64,000 nt of DNA, from contig NZ_CANMAU010000002.1 of NCBI RefSeq assembly GCF_947495925.1, positions 558,001 to 622,000 of the forward strand, in the 5' to 3' direction. A model generated the notes under the pieces. The model was given only the letters and a program-made list of their open reading frames with translations, did not search any database and was not told the origin of the DNA. Positions 7,804 to 18,282 of this stretch are shown here, piece by piece (within the stretch, counting starts at the first letter, position 1; each line of letters starts with the position of its first letter). A program made the position numbers and the translations under genes. Source of the DNA: an uncultured Algibacter sp. Its GTDB lineage: Bacteria; Bacteroidota; Bacteroidia; Flavobacteriales; Flavobacteriaceae.

Positions 7804-10056
7804 ATGAGAAAAATACTCATGGCACTATTAATTTTCCCCACGTTTTTATTTTCTCAAGATAAAATTGAAGGTGTGGTTATGGAAGCTAATTCTGAGAATC
7901 AGAATATCGGATTACCGGGAGCTAATGTGTATTGGCTAAATAGTAATGTGGGCGCGGTCACAGATATTGATGGCAGGTTTGCACTTTCTTATAAACCAGA
8001 GTATAAAAAACTCGTCATTAGTTATGTAGGTTTTAAAACTGATACTATAACGATTATTGAGCCAAAAACAGTTCGTCACTGGTTGGAACCTACTGATAAT
8101 TTGGATGCTGTAACCGTTAAATCTAGGAGGCAGGCAACAGCCAAATCTTATTTAAAAGCGACTAATACATTTACAGTTAGTAGTGATGAACTTTTAAAGG
8201 CCGCGTGTTGTAATTTGTCTGAAAGCTTTGAAACTAATCCGTCAATTGATGTGAATTTTGCTGATGCCGTTACCGGAACACGTCAAATAAAAATGTTAGG
8301 ACTTACTACCCCATATATTTTAATAGCTACAGAAAACATTCCATCTATTCGAGGAGCTTCTCAGGCTTTTGGTTTAAGTTTTATTCCCGGAACATGGGTG
8401 GAGAGTATTCAAATAACTAAAGGAGCAGGTAGTGTTGTTAATGGTTATGAAAGCATTGCGGGACAAATAAATGCGGAATTGGTAAAGCCATCTACAGATA
8501 ATAAACTGTTCCTTAATATATACGGAGCCTCAAGTGAACGCATGGAGCTGAATACACATATTAATACAAAAGTGAGCAGTAAATGGGATACAGGATTATA
8601 TTTACATGGTAATACCCATAATAAAACACATGATGTTAATCATGATGGATTTCTTGATATGCCCAAGTATAATCAAGTTAATATTATGAATCGATGGCAA
8701 TACACAAATGCAGAAAAGGGTTTGGTAAGTTTTATTAACCTCAAGTTTTTAAACGATGAAAAGCAGGCAGGGGAGTTAAATTTTAATCCTGAAACTGATA
8801 AACTTACAACTAATGCATGGGGAAGTGAGATTGATACAAGGCGTTATGAGGTATCGGCAAAGTTTGGTTATGTAAATCCAGAAGTTCCTTATCAAAGTTT
8901 AGGTGTACAAGGGGCTTATAGCAATCATAGACAAGATTCGTATTTTGGACTGAATCAGTATAATATTGAACATAATAGTGTATACTCGAATGCAATTTAT
9001 AATTCGATTATAAGTGATTCGAGGCATAAAATAAAAACAGGAATCAGTTATACTTATGATCATTATAATGAATTAATTGATGCGGAAAATTTAGCTCCAA
9101 AATATGAGAGAACTGAAACATCAGTTGGCGCTTTTTTTGAATATAATTACGATAACCTAGAAAAGTTAAATGTAACTGCAGGAATCCGTATGGATAACCA
9201 TAATTTGTTGGGAACATTTATAACTCCAAGAGTTCATGCGCGGTATACACCATGGGAAAAGTCGGCTTTAAGAGCATCTTTTGGAAGAGGAAAACGTAGT
9301 GCCAATATTTTTACTGAAAATCAACAAATGTTTTCCACTTCGAGAACTATTAATATTCAAAATTCTAATGGGAATATATATGGGTTAAATCCTGAAATAG
9401 CTTGGAACTACGGGCTTTCTTTTTTACAAGGGTTTAATCTATTTGGGAGAAAAGCAGATGTTACTATTGATTATTATAAAACGGATTTTAAAAACCAAGT
9501 GGTTGTAGATTATGAAAATCCTTTAGAGGTGAATTTTTATAATTTAAAAGGGAAAAGCTTCGCGAACAGTTTTCAAACCGAATTGAATTATAGTGCTTTA
9601 GAGGGATTCGATTTACGTTTGGCGTATAAGTATTATGAAGTTAAAACACAGTATAATTCTGGTGAACTAGATAAGCCACTGGTGCCAAAACATCGTTTAT
9701 TTGCCAATGTATCTTATGAAACTAAAAGGTTGGCTAGTGAGCAAGGGCAATGGAAATTTGATGCAACATTTAATTGGTTGAGTAAGCAAAGATTTTCTTC
9801 AACAGTAAGCAATCCCATTGAATATCAATTACCAGAATACACACCAACATTGGCAACCTTAAATGCGCAAATAACAAAAGTGTTTACTTCTAAATTTGAA
9901 GTATATTTAGGAGGTGAGAATATTACAAATGTTAGACAGTCTAATCCTATTTTATCAAGTCAAGATCCGTTTGGACCTAATTTCGATACCACATTTGTGT
10001 ATGGTCCAATTTTTGGAAGTTTGTATTATGCTGGATTAAGATTTAAATTAAAATAA
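7804..10056 (+). CDS. TonB-dependent outer-membrane receptor (metal module)
   Basis: A 750-residue receptor. The signal peptide (1-18, ending FLFSQ) is followed by a carboxypeptidase-regulatory-like beta domain (~20-95; GANVYWLNSNVGAVTDIDGR), a plug domain (~110-220; LSESFETNPSIDV, QITKGAGSVVNGYESIAGQ) and a long beta-barrel with aromatic-rich strands to the C-terminus. An ACCNLSESF motif at the start of the plug adds a double cysteine. It imports a ligand through the outer membrane using TonB energy. Flanked by two HMA proteins and an HYC-type protein, it most likely handles copper or a metal complex, but the ligand is inferred from context only. Confidence 0.9.
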   Translation: MRKILMALLIFPTFLFSQDKIEGVVMEANSENQNIGLPGANVYWLNSNVGAVTDIDGRFALSYKPEYKKLVISYVGFKTDTITIIEPKTVRHWLEPTDNLDAVTVKSRRQATAKSYLKATNTFTVSSDELLKAACCNLSESFETNPSIDVNFADAVTGTRQIKMLGLTTPYILIATENIPSIRGASQAFGLSFIPGTWVESIQITKGAGSVVNGYESIAGQINAELVKPSTDNKLFLNIYGASSERMELNTHINTKVSSKWDTGLYLHGNTHNKTHDVNHDGFLDMPKYNQVNIMNRWQYTNAEKGLVSFINLKFLNDEKQAGELNFNPETDKLTTNAWGSEIDTRRYEVSAKFGYVNPEVPYQSLGVQGAYSNHRQDSYFGLNQYNIEHNSVYSNAIYNSIISDSRHKIKTGISYTYDHYNELIDAENLAPKYERTETSVGAFFEYNYDNLEKLNVTAGIRMDNHNLLGTFITPRVHARYTPWEKSALRASFGRGKRSANIFTENQQMFSTSRTINIQNSNGNIYGLNPEIAWNYGLSFLQGFNLFGRKADVTIDYYKTDFKNQVVVDYENPLEVNFYNLKGKSFANSFQTELNYSALEGFDLRLAYKYYEVKTQYNSGELDKPLVPKHRLFANVSYETKRLASEQGQWKFDATFNWLSKQRFSSTVSNPIEYQLPEYTPTLATLNAQITKVFTSKFEVYLGGENITNVRQSNPILSSQDPFGPNFDTTFVYGPIFGSLYYAGLRFKLK

Positions 10057-10063
10057 ATAAGAA

Positions 10064-10417
10064 ATGAAAAATATAATTATGATTACCATGTTACTGATAG
10101 GTTCGGTAACTATAGCACAGAACAAAAATGCAAAAGCTAGCCTAGAGGTAGATGGAGTTTGCGGAATGTGTAAAACAAGAATTGAAAAAGCGAGTTTGAA
10201 CACGAAAGGAGTAAAATCGGCAGTATGGAATGTTGAGACGCATGAGTTGAGATTAATTTATGATGAACGTAAAACAACTATTGAAACCATTCAATCAAAA
10301 GTGCTAGCTGCAGGTCATGATACTGAAGATTTGAAAGCTACAGATGAAGCTTATGCAACAGTACATCCATGTTGTAGATATAGAGATCTTGAGGTAAAAG
10401 CAGATCATGAGCCTTAA
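10064..10417 (+). CDS. Periplasmic heavy-metal-associated domain protein
   Basis: A 117-residue protein with a signal peptide ending SVTIAQ, then an HMA fold with the metal loop VCGMCKTRIEKA and an extra CC in HPCCRYRD near the C-terminus. It starts seven bases after the receptor stop codon, so it belongs to the same operon. It is the counterpart of the 146-residue HMA lipoprotein at 57908, which shares the CGMC...IEKA motif and the trailing CC. It probably carries metal across the periplasm between receptor and inner-membrane partner. The metal is unproven; copper is the best guess from the CxxC type. Confidence 0.82.
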   Translation: MKNIIMITMLLIGSVTIAQNKNAKASLEVDGVCGMCKTRIEKASLNTKGVKSAVWNVETHELRLIYDERKTTIETIQSKVLAAGHDTEDLKATDEAYATVHPCCRYRDLEVKADHEP

Positions 10418-10559
10418 GGTAATATATTGAAAATCAAGCGATAATGTTGGTTTGGATGTTTTTAAATGGTTTTGTGCAAAAAAAAGTTTAAATTCGTTTT
10501 TTGATATTGGAAAAAAATATCAAAAACACTTAGTAAAGTAATAACTTAAAAAATTACCT

Positions 10560-11087
10560 ATGAAAACAGTTTTATCAAAAATGAAATATATTTTATTAGC
10601 TCTTGTGGTTGTTCTTGCCTTTTCATGTTCTGCTGAAGACGGTGCACCTGGAGAACAAGGACCTCAAGGTGTACAAGGACCCCAGGGGCCTCAAGGTGAG
10701 CAGGGAGAACAAGGGCCCGCTGGAGAAAGTGGAGAAGGAAGTGGAGCCGTAACTGTACTATTAGAAAATCAAACGTTAAGTCCTGGTGTAAATGAATTTA
10801 GTGTTCCTGAGTTGACGCAAGATATTTTTGATAATGGTTTAGTTTATGCTTATGTAACGGCAGATCCTACGGTTTGGTTCGCGCTACCTTTTTCAGATAT
10901 ACAAAATCTGGGGACAGAAGAAGAGCCTATACTATCTACAGTAATTCTTGTTGAAATGGTGGCAATTGAAGTCGGAAAGGTGTTTCTTTCTTCTATTTTA
11001 GAAGAAGGTACAATTAATGTTAAATTTGTATTGGTCAGCGGAGAAGCAGCTAGTGCAAGTTCTTTTGATATAAATGATTTTTTATAA
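10560..11087 (+). CDS. Collagen-like lipoprotein
   Basis: A 175-residue predicted lipoprotein. The lipobox LAFSC places the acylated cysteine at ~23, and SAEDGAP follows it. About twelve Gly-X-Y triplets rich in Gln, Glu and Pro (GEQGPQGVQGPQGPQGEQGE and on) occupy residues ~28-62, then a ~110-residue globular domain with no recognised family. Collagen-like triplets form triple helices, so a trimeric rod holding the C-terminal domain away from the outer membrane is likely. It has its own terminator and is not evidently linked to the metal module upstream. Function unknown. Confidence 0.8.
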   Translation: MKTVLSKMKYILLALVVVLAFSCSAEDGAPGEQGPQGVQGPQGPQGEQGEQGPAGESGEGSGAVTVLLENQTLSPGVNEFSVPELTQDIFDNGLVYAYVTADPTVWFALPFSDIQNLGTEEEPILSTVILVEMVAIEVGKVFLSSILEEGTINVKFVLVSGEAASASSFDINDFL

Positions 11088-11120
11088 ATTGATTATAGAA
11101 AGTTTATAAATTGAAATAAA

Positions 11121-11153
11121 AAAAACCGAAGTATAGATACTTCGGTTTTTTTT
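11121..11153 (+). terminator. Rho-independent terminator after the collagen-like gene
   Basis: A stem of AAACCGAAGTA with TACTTCGGTTT around a 4-base loop, extended by A and T runs on either side; an eight-base T tract follows. It lies 33 bases after the stop codon. Confidence 0.92.
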
Positions 11154-11332
11154 ATTCACTAGACTTTAGTAAAATAAAAACGCCTTAACCTGTGCTGTAT
11201 ACTAACTTTGTTTACATTTTGATTAAAACGTTATATTGACCGCAGCATTTGTTCTACCTAAAATAAGTTTCTGTCAGTAGCTTTATCGTATAAAAAATGA
11301 ATTACTTTATTATTTTTAAAATACTCCATATT

Positions 11333-14125
11333 ATGATACGATTCTGGCGGACATGTATGCTAATACTTATAACAGCGTTTTTTTTTCAAAGCTGTAAAAA
11401 TGATATTCTTGAAAATTGGAAATGGGAAACTATAACAACCCAAAATGAACCAATAAAGCGACACGAAGCGGGATTCGTTTCTTATAGGTCGAAACTATAT
11501 TTGTTAGGTGGCCGTGGGATTCATCCAACTTCAGAGTTTGATGTTATTTCTAGCACTTGGAAGTCAAAATCAAAGCCTCCTATTGAGCTTCACCATTTTC
11601 AACCAGTAGTTTTAGATAGTGCTATTTACATTGTTGGTGCGATGACAGGTAAATGGCCAACCGAAGAACCTTTGGATAAGGTTATCATTTATTACCCAGA
11701 TCGGGACGAATATGTGTTTAGTCATTCTATACCTAAACATCGAAGACGGGGAGGAGCAGGAGTAGTAGTTTATAATAATAAAATATATGTTGTTGGGGGA
11801 ATAACACATGGCCATAATAATGGCTATAAACCTTGGTTTGATGAATATGACCCTAAAACGGGCCAATGGACTGTTTTAGATAATGCGCCAAATGCTCGTG
11901 ATCATTTTCAAGCTGCAGTAGTTAATGATAAGTTATATGCCTTTGGAGGTAGAACGACATCAAAAAAAACAGATCAAGATATGGAATTGACAGTTGCTCA
12001 TGGAAATATTTATGATTTTCAAAATAATAAATGGGAAGTAGTTAAAAATAATACGGCCATTCCAACTGAACGCGCTGGTAGTTTTGTGTTTACGTGGAAT
12101 AATGATATTGTTATTGGAGGAGGAGAGAGTGTGAAACAGGTTTCTGCACATAATGAAGTAGAAGCTTATAATTCAAAAACAAATACATGGAGCAAGTGGC
12201 CATCCTTTAATCAAGGAAGACATGGAACGGGGTTTGCAATAATTAAAGACTATGTATATACAGCGTCTGGTTGTGCTAACAGGGGAGGAAGCCCTGAGTT
12301 AACCACAATTGAGAGACTAAAACTACCTAGACAACATGCTGCTAATTCAATCACCGAATTCGTAGATTCCACTTTTGTGCATAAGCAATGGCATACTGTT
12401 ACATTAGGTATTGAAGGACCAGAAACATCAGAATCTGATAAGGATAACCCATTTTTAAATTATAGGTTAGAGGTTGAGTTTTATAATGAAGAATTTAGCC
12501 AAAAGGTTTATGGGTTTTATGCCGCAGATGGTAATTCTGCCGAGACTAGTGCTTCAAAAGGGAATATATGGAAAGTGAGATTTAAACCCGATAAGTTAGG
12601 GGATTGGTCTTATAGCGCTTCCCTATATAAAGGCGATAGTATAGCTCTAAAACCCTCGAGTGGTAAAAGTGAGTTAATAAATAGTAAAAAAGGGCGGTTT
12701 ATTGTTGTGCGTTCAGATAAAGAAGGAGACGATTTTAGAGGGAAAGGTATATTAGAAGCAAGTTCAGGATATTTTAAATTTCGAGGAACTAACAATTATT
12801 GGTTGAAAGTAGGAGCAAATAGTCCAGAGAATTTATTGGCTTATAAAGATTTTGATGATAGTTATCGTATAGTTGCGGAATCAAGAGAATGGGAGGCAGT
12901 GGCACCAGATTCTATTCATGCTTATGCAGCTCATCTCAATGATTGGAAAACAGGAGATCCATCTTGGAAAAAAGGTAAGGGGAAAGCTTTAATTGGAGCT
13001 ATTAATTATTTATCTTCTAAAGGGATGAATGCGGCGTATTTTATAACCATGAACATTTTAGGAGATGGTAAAGATGTGTGGCCATATGTTTCTCCAGATG
13101 ATTTTACGCGATTTGATGTTAGTAAATTAGAGCAATGGGATATAGTTTTCGATCATATGGAATCAAAAGGAATGCTAATGCACCTAGTAATTCAAGAGAC
13201 TGAAAATGAAACGTTGCTTGATGGTGGTGATACCGGACCTATGCGTCAATTGTATTTAAGAGAGCTTATTGCTCGATTTGGTCATCATCTTGGGCTTGTT
13301 TGGAATTTGGGAGAGGAAAATGGACCAGCATATTGGTCTCCAAAAGGCCAAAATGATAAACAACGAAAAGCTATGGCAAAGTTTTTAAAAGATACAGATC
13401 CTTATAATCACCCTGTAGTATTGCATACTCATGCTGAAGACCCTCTTAGGGAAGATATTCTAAATGATATTTTGGATTGTAAAGATTTAGATGGTTTATC
13501 ACTTCAACAGTCAGAGCGCAAGGAAGCTAGTTTGATTGTTGATAAGTGGCGAAAAAAGTCGAAAAAAAATGGGAATGATTGGCTTATAACGATGGATGAA
13601 ATAGGATTGTGGCATACTGGAGCTCTGTTAGATTCTGAAGATACTATACATAATTCGTTAAGACAATATGTTTTATGGGGAACATTATTATCTGGGGCAG
13701 CTGGAGTAGAATGGTATTTTGGAGGGAAGCATCCTCATAATGATTTAACTTCAGAAGATTGGAGGGAAAGAAATAATCTTTGGGAGATAACGAATCATGC
13801 AAAAACTTTTTTTAATAAATATATTCCTTATTGGGAAATGGAACCAAAGCATACGCTGATAAATGCCAAAGAAGGATATTGTTTACGAAAGAAAGATGAG
13901 GTTTATGTTGTTTATATTCCTAAAACAAATTCATATACTATTGATTTAAGTGAAACTAAAGGAGATTTTATTGTAATGTGGTATAATCCTGTTTATGGAG
14001 GGGATTTGCAAACGGGAACAATAAAAACTATTAGGGGAGGTGAGACAAGTAGTTTAGGTTTACCTATTCGTTCTTCAGGTCAAAATCTAAATAAAGATTG
14101 GGTAGTTTTGATAGAAAAACAATAA
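11333..14125 (+). CDS. Kelch / DUF5060 / glycoside hydrolase-like lipoprotein
   Basis: A ~930-residue surface lipoprotein; the start at 11333 gives a compact signal peptide with lipobox FFQSC, while an upstream in-frame ATG at 11297 adds 12 residues. In order: kelch-type beta-propeller (~30-330, repeated GG...Y and W motifs such as YLLGGRG and YAFGGRT), a DUF5060 beta-sandwich (~340-430), a (beta/alpha)8 hydrolase-like domain (~470-820) and a C-terminal putative collagen-binding sandwich (~845-930). Candidate catalytic acids are in VWNLGEENG and ITMDEIG, which fit the acid/base and nucleophile positions of clan GH-A folds. It likely cleaves a polysaccharide or glycan at the cell surface; the substrate is unknown. 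No SusC/D pair or sulfatase is nearby. Confidence 0.82.
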   Translation: MIRFWRTCMLILITAFFFQSCKNDILENWKWETITTQNEPIKRHEAGFVSYRSKLYLLGGRGIHPTSEFDVISSTWKSKSKPPIELHHFQPVVLDSAIYIVGAMTGKWPTEEPLDKVIIYYPDRDEYVFSHSIPKHRRRGGAGVVVYNNKIYVVGGITHGHNNGYKPWFDEYDPKTGQWTVLDNAPNARDHFQAAVVNDKLYAFGGRTTSKKTDQDMELTVAHGNIYDFQNNKWEVVKNNTAIPTERAGSFVFTWNNDIVIGGGESVKQVSAHNEVEAYNSKTNTWSKWPSFNQGRHGTGFAIIKDYVYTASGCANRGGSPELTTIERLKLPRQHAANSITEFVDSTFVHKQWHTVTLGIEGPETSESDKDNPFLNYRLEVEFYNEEFSQKVYGFYAADGNSAETSASKGNIWKVRFKPDKLGDWSYSASLYKGDSIALKPSSGKSELINSKKGRFIVVRSDKEGDDFRGKGILEASSGYFKFRGTNNYWLKVGANSPENLLAYKDFDDSYRIVAESREWEAVAPDSIHAYAAHLNDWKTGDPSWKKGKGKALIGAINYLSSKGMNAAYFITMNILGDGKDVWPYVSPDDFTRFDVSKLEQWDIVFDHMESKGMLMHLVIQETENETLLDGGDTGPMRQLYLRELIARFGHHLGLVWNLGEENGPAYWSPKGQNDKQRKAMAKFLKDTDPYNHPVVLHTHAEDPLREDILNDILDCKDLDGLSLQQSERKEASLIVDKWRKKSKKNGNDWLITMDEIGLWHTGALLDSEDTIHNSLRQYVLWGTLLSGAAGVEWYFGGKHPHNDLTSEDWRERNNLWEITNHAKTFFNKYIPYWEMEPKHTLINAKEGYCLRKKDEVYVVYIPKTNSYTIDLSETKGDFIVMWYNPVYGGDLQTGTIKTIRGGETSSLGLPIRSSGQNLNKDWVVLIEKQ

Positions 14126-14180
14126 ATTAGGACTCATATCTTATTGACTTATTTTGAAATACATACAAGTACAAAACAAA

Positions 14181-14213
14181 AAACGCTTCAATTTATTTGA
14201 AGCGTTTTTTTAT
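14181..14213 (+). terminator. Rho-independent terminator between convergent genes
   Basis: An 11-bp stem, AAACGCTTCAA (14181-14191) with TTGAAGCGTTT (14197-14207), is followed by T residues and preceded by an A-run. It separates the kelch lipoprotein gene from the convergent groEL gene and could serve both. Confidence 0.9.
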
Positions 14214-14238
14214 TATAATTGTCTGTCGAGGCTCTCGA

Positions 14239-15970
<1,732 letters not shown>

Positions 15971-15974
15971 AATT

Positions 15975-16250
15975 TTAGATTATTGCTAAAATATCACTCT
16001 CACGCATGATTAAATAATCGTTACCCTCAAGCTTTAGTTCTGTTCCGGCATACTTTCCATAAAGTACAGAGTCTCCTACTTTAACTGTAATAGGCTCATC
16101 TTTAGTTCCAGGTCCAGCTGCTACAACAGTTCCTTTTTGCGGTTTTTCTTTAGCGTTATCTGGAATAATAATTCCTGAAGCAGTTTTGGTTTCAGCGGCA
16201 GCAGGTTCAATAAGAACTCTATCTGCTAATGGTTTAATGTTTAATCCCAT
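15975..16250 (-). CDS. groS: Co-chaperonin GroES (10 kDa)
   Basis: A 91-residue lid protein for GroEL. It shows [20 protein letters not shown], the mobile-loop region [23 protein letters not shown] and YGKYAGTEL, all characteristic. The start MGLNIKPL fits the family N-terminus. It is the first gene of the groES-groEL pair on the minus strand, and the upstream 150 bases carry a sigma-54-like site and a perfect 14-base palindrome. Confidence 0.98.
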   Translation of the reverse strand: MGLNIKPLADRVLIEPAAAETKTASGIIIPDNAKEKPQKGTVVAAGPGTKDEPITVKVGDSVLYGKYAGTELKLEGNDYLIMRESDILAII

Positions 16251-16287
16251 TTTTGATTTATATTTTTTAATTATTAAGTTATTATTT

Positions 16288-16301
16288 AACGCTTAAGCGT
16301 T
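16288..16301. promoter_or_regulatory. 14-bp perfect palindrome upstream of groES
   Basis: AACGCTTAAGCGTT is a perfect palindrome directly downstream (in the groES direction) of a sigma-54-like promoter and 38 bases before the start codon. It could be an operator at or just after the transcription start. It does not match the CIRCE element of HrcA-controlled groE operons. Confidence 0.45.
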
Positions 16302-16303
16302 AT

Positions 16304-16318
16304 GCTAAAAATGTGCCA
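16304..16318 (-). promoter_or_regulatory. Sigma-54-type -24/-12 promoter candidate for groESL
   Basis: On the minus strand the sequence reads TGGCACATTTTTAGC. The -24 GG and -12 GC are separated by exactly ten bases as sigma-54 requires, and the -24 box TGGCAC is perfect; the -12 box is TAGC where TTGC is preferred. It lies 54 bases before the groES start. A gene for a sigma-54 activator with an intact GAFTGA loop is encoded about 2 kb away. Confidence 0.45.
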
Positions 16319-16347
16319 ATTTTGTTGGACTGACAAACTTGCAGAAA

Positions 16348-16382
16348 CAAAAAAAGCCAACTACTTGAGCTGGCTTTTTGTA
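16348..16382 (-). terminator. Terminator downstream of secG
   Basis: AAAAAGCCA pairs with TGGCTTTTT; the stem extends inward with one mismatch, giving a hairpin with T-runs on both strands. It closes the miaB-to-secG transcription unit before the groES promoter region. Confidence 0.8.
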
Positions 16383-16400
16383 TTCTATTTTCTGATAATC

Positions 16401-16784
16401 TTACTTCTCTCCAGTTGAAGTGTCAGCATCGGCACCTTCATCATTTGTAACAGGTGCTGCCGTATCAGTTGCGTTTGGCAATGCTTCAGGTAGAGGTTGT
16501 GTTGTTTGTGCATCAGGATCTAATGCTTTAGAATCAATACTGCCTGTTCCTCTGTTGATAGTAATGTTAGATGCTAATATTAAAACTAACAAAACAGTGG
16601 CCAGTGTCCATGTGCTTTTATCTAAAAAGTCCGTGGTTTTTTTTACACCTCCTAATTGTTGAGTGCCACCTCCTCCAAATGAAGATGATAAACCACCTCC
16701 TTTAGGATTTTGTACCATGATTACTACAATTAGTAAAAATGCTACAACGACTATAAGGACTAAAAATATTGTAAACGTACTCAT
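16401..16784 (-). CDS. secG: Preprotein translocase subunit SecG
   Basis: A 127-residue inner-membrane protein of the SecYEG channel. The two expected helices are at ~3-23 and ~56-75, joined by the conserved cytoplasmic loop MVQNPKGGGLSSSFGG (23-38). The C-terminal ~45 residues form a low-complexity acidic, Thr/Ala/Pro-rich tail, longer than in Proteobacteria but common in Bacteroidota. Its start codon overlaps the stop codon of the upstream gene by one base, so translation is coupled. Confidence 0.95.
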   Translation of the reverse strand: MSTFTIFLVLIVVVAFLLIVVIMVQNPKGGGLSSSFGGGGTQQLGGVKKTTDFLDKSTWTLATVLLVLILASNITINRGTGSIDSKALDPDAQTTQPLPEALPNATDTAAPVTNDEGADADTSTGEK

Positions 16785-17713
16785 TATTCTTTTTTATTTT
16801 GTTCTTGTAATTGTTCTACTGCTTTAATTTGGTTTGCAAAGAAACCACTTTTTTCTGGATATTTCAAACTTAAAATCTTATATGATTGAATGGCCTTTTT
16901 GAAGTTTTTTTGCTCCACATAAATTCGTGCCAAAGTCTCTGTCATCAATGATTCTGGCTGAATCATTTGCGCTTTTGCTAAATTCCCTTTTTGAACGAGC
17001 GGCTTTTTAGGGCTAATCTTAGGATTTAATGAAATAAACTTGTCTATAAGCTCAAACTTTTTTTCTTTTTCTAAGATTGAACTTGCCCCACTTTCCTTAG
17101 GTTCCTCTCTTTTAATAGGTTTATACCTTGTTAGTTTTAGCCATTCATTAAAAGAATGCGATTCTCTTCTGTCAAACTCAAGCGGTTTGCCTAAATTGAG
17201 CATGTCTTCAGGAGATACGACTTGAGTTTTGGTGGCTTCGGTAACATTTTCAATTATTTCAGATTCATCTAACCTAAAAGAAATGTGTTTTTCAGGAAGA
17301 GGGTTTTTTGGCTGGAATAAAGCAGGGTCTAAAACACCGTCTGTATCTTTAATTTGTTGATTTAATCGATTATCAAAATTTACACTTTCAATAACAGAAA
17401 CATCATCAACATCAGCATTGATTTGCTTTAAGTATTCTGCGTTCTGTTTTATAATTGCTGAAATTTTATTTTGAACAAAAGCTTCTGATGTTATGAAATC
17501 GAATAAAATACTTCTGTCTGCTGTATATGCCGCAGTTGTTTTAAGCTCTTGATTATAATTTATACTGCTTTGATCTTTTAAACCTTTTAGATAAATAGCG
17601 CGTGCCGATTGAAAATATGGGAATTTTTTAATGATTGATTTTATACCCTCAGTTTGCTCATGTGAAATGGCATGTGGATTTTGAAGTATATGTGTAAAAT
17701 CAGTTTGATTCAT
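16784..17713 (-). CDS. Conserved flavobacterial protein, TPR-like C-terminus
   Basis: A 309-residue soluble protein without signal peptide or membrane segment. The N-terminus (MNQTDFTHILQNPHAIS, then IIKKFPYFQSARAIYLKGLK) is helical and recognisable as a conserved hypothetical that sits between lptE and secG in Flavobacteriaceae. Residues ~250-300 (ETLARIYVEQKNFKKAIQSY) form at least one TPR-like helical pair. The middle is charged and probably disordered. A scaffold role is likely from the TPR; partners are unknown. It begins ten bases after lptE ends. Confidence 0.8.
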   Translation of the reverse strand: MNQTDFTHILQNPHAISHEQTEGIKSIIKKFPYFQSARAIYLKGLKDQSSINYNQELKTTAAYTADRSILFDFITSEAFVQNKISAIIKQNAEYLKQINADVDDVSVIESVNFDNRLNQQIKDTDGVLDPALFQPKNPLPEKHISFRLDESEIIENVTEATKTQVVSPEDMLNLGKPLEFDRRESHSFNEWLKLTRYKPIKREEPKESGASSILEKEKKFELIDKFISLNPKISPKKPLVQKGNLAKAQMIQPESLMTETLARIYVEQKNFKKAIQSYKILSLKYPEKSGFFANQIKAVEQLQEQNKKE

Positions 17714-17723
17714 TGAAAAATGG

Positions 17724-18230
17724 TTACCATTTTGCTAAAGTGGCATTAAAAACATCTTGGGTTAATCGTTCAAAAATTTCTTCAATTGCCGTAGTCTTTT
17801 GAGCACCGATAAGTTCGCTAGTACCAGGGTAATCATAGAAAAAAGAGAACGTTTGCTCTAAATCATCTTCTTGATCTTTTTTATTGTAAAATCTAACTTT
17901 TACTGCTATTGTTAGTCTGTTTTGTGCTGCCGTTTGTTCTGCCGTTGCTGTTGTTGGCGAAATTCTATAGGTTACTATTTCTCCTTCATAAATTAAATCA
18001 CCACCAGATGGAACAAGGGTTAAATTGGTTTGATTTTGAATTAAATCTTCAAGAGCAATTTTGAAATCACGCTCTAAACCAGGTTCAATAAGAGGTGCCA
18101 CGTTTTCAAATCGATTAACTTGATAAGTTTTAGTGCCTGCCGGGATAGAAGCTCCTGTAAACGAATAAGGACCACAGCTTAAAAATAGCATGGTAAGGGC
18201 TAAAACTAAAGTTGATTTTATGTATTTCAT
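17724..18230 (-). CDS. lptE: LPS assembly lipoprotein LptE
   Basis: A 168-residue outer-membrane lipoprotein that plugs LptD and helps insert lipopolysaccharide. I chose the ATG at 18230 because it gives a standard lipoprotein signal (MKYIKSTLVLALTMLFLSC, acylated Cys19); the frame stays open for 32 more codons upstream but those overlap the preceding gene and would bury the signal. The motifs YSFTGASIPAGTKTYQV, LERDFKIALEDLI and YRISPTTATAEQTAAQNRL fit Bacteroidota LptE. The preceding gene ends 52 bases upstream, in one minus-strand operon. Confidence 0.9.
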   Translation of the reverse strand: MKYIKSTLVLALTMLFLSCGPYSFTGASIPAGTKTYQVNRFENVAPLIEPGLERDFKIALEDLIQNQTNLTLVPSGGDLIYEGEIVTYRISPTTATAEQTAAQNRLTIAVKVRFYNKKDQEDDLEQTFSFFYDYPGTSELIGAQKTTAIEEIFERLTQDVFNATLAKW

Positions 18231-18282
18231 TTTTAAGTGATTCCTTTTAACATGAATTAATAGGTGCGTATTAAACGATAAT

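Noticed and set aside
16288-16301. Palindrome before groES considered as a CIRCE element
   Set aside because: CIRCE has 9-base arms TTAGCACTC and GAGTGCTAA with a spacer; this sequence does not match.
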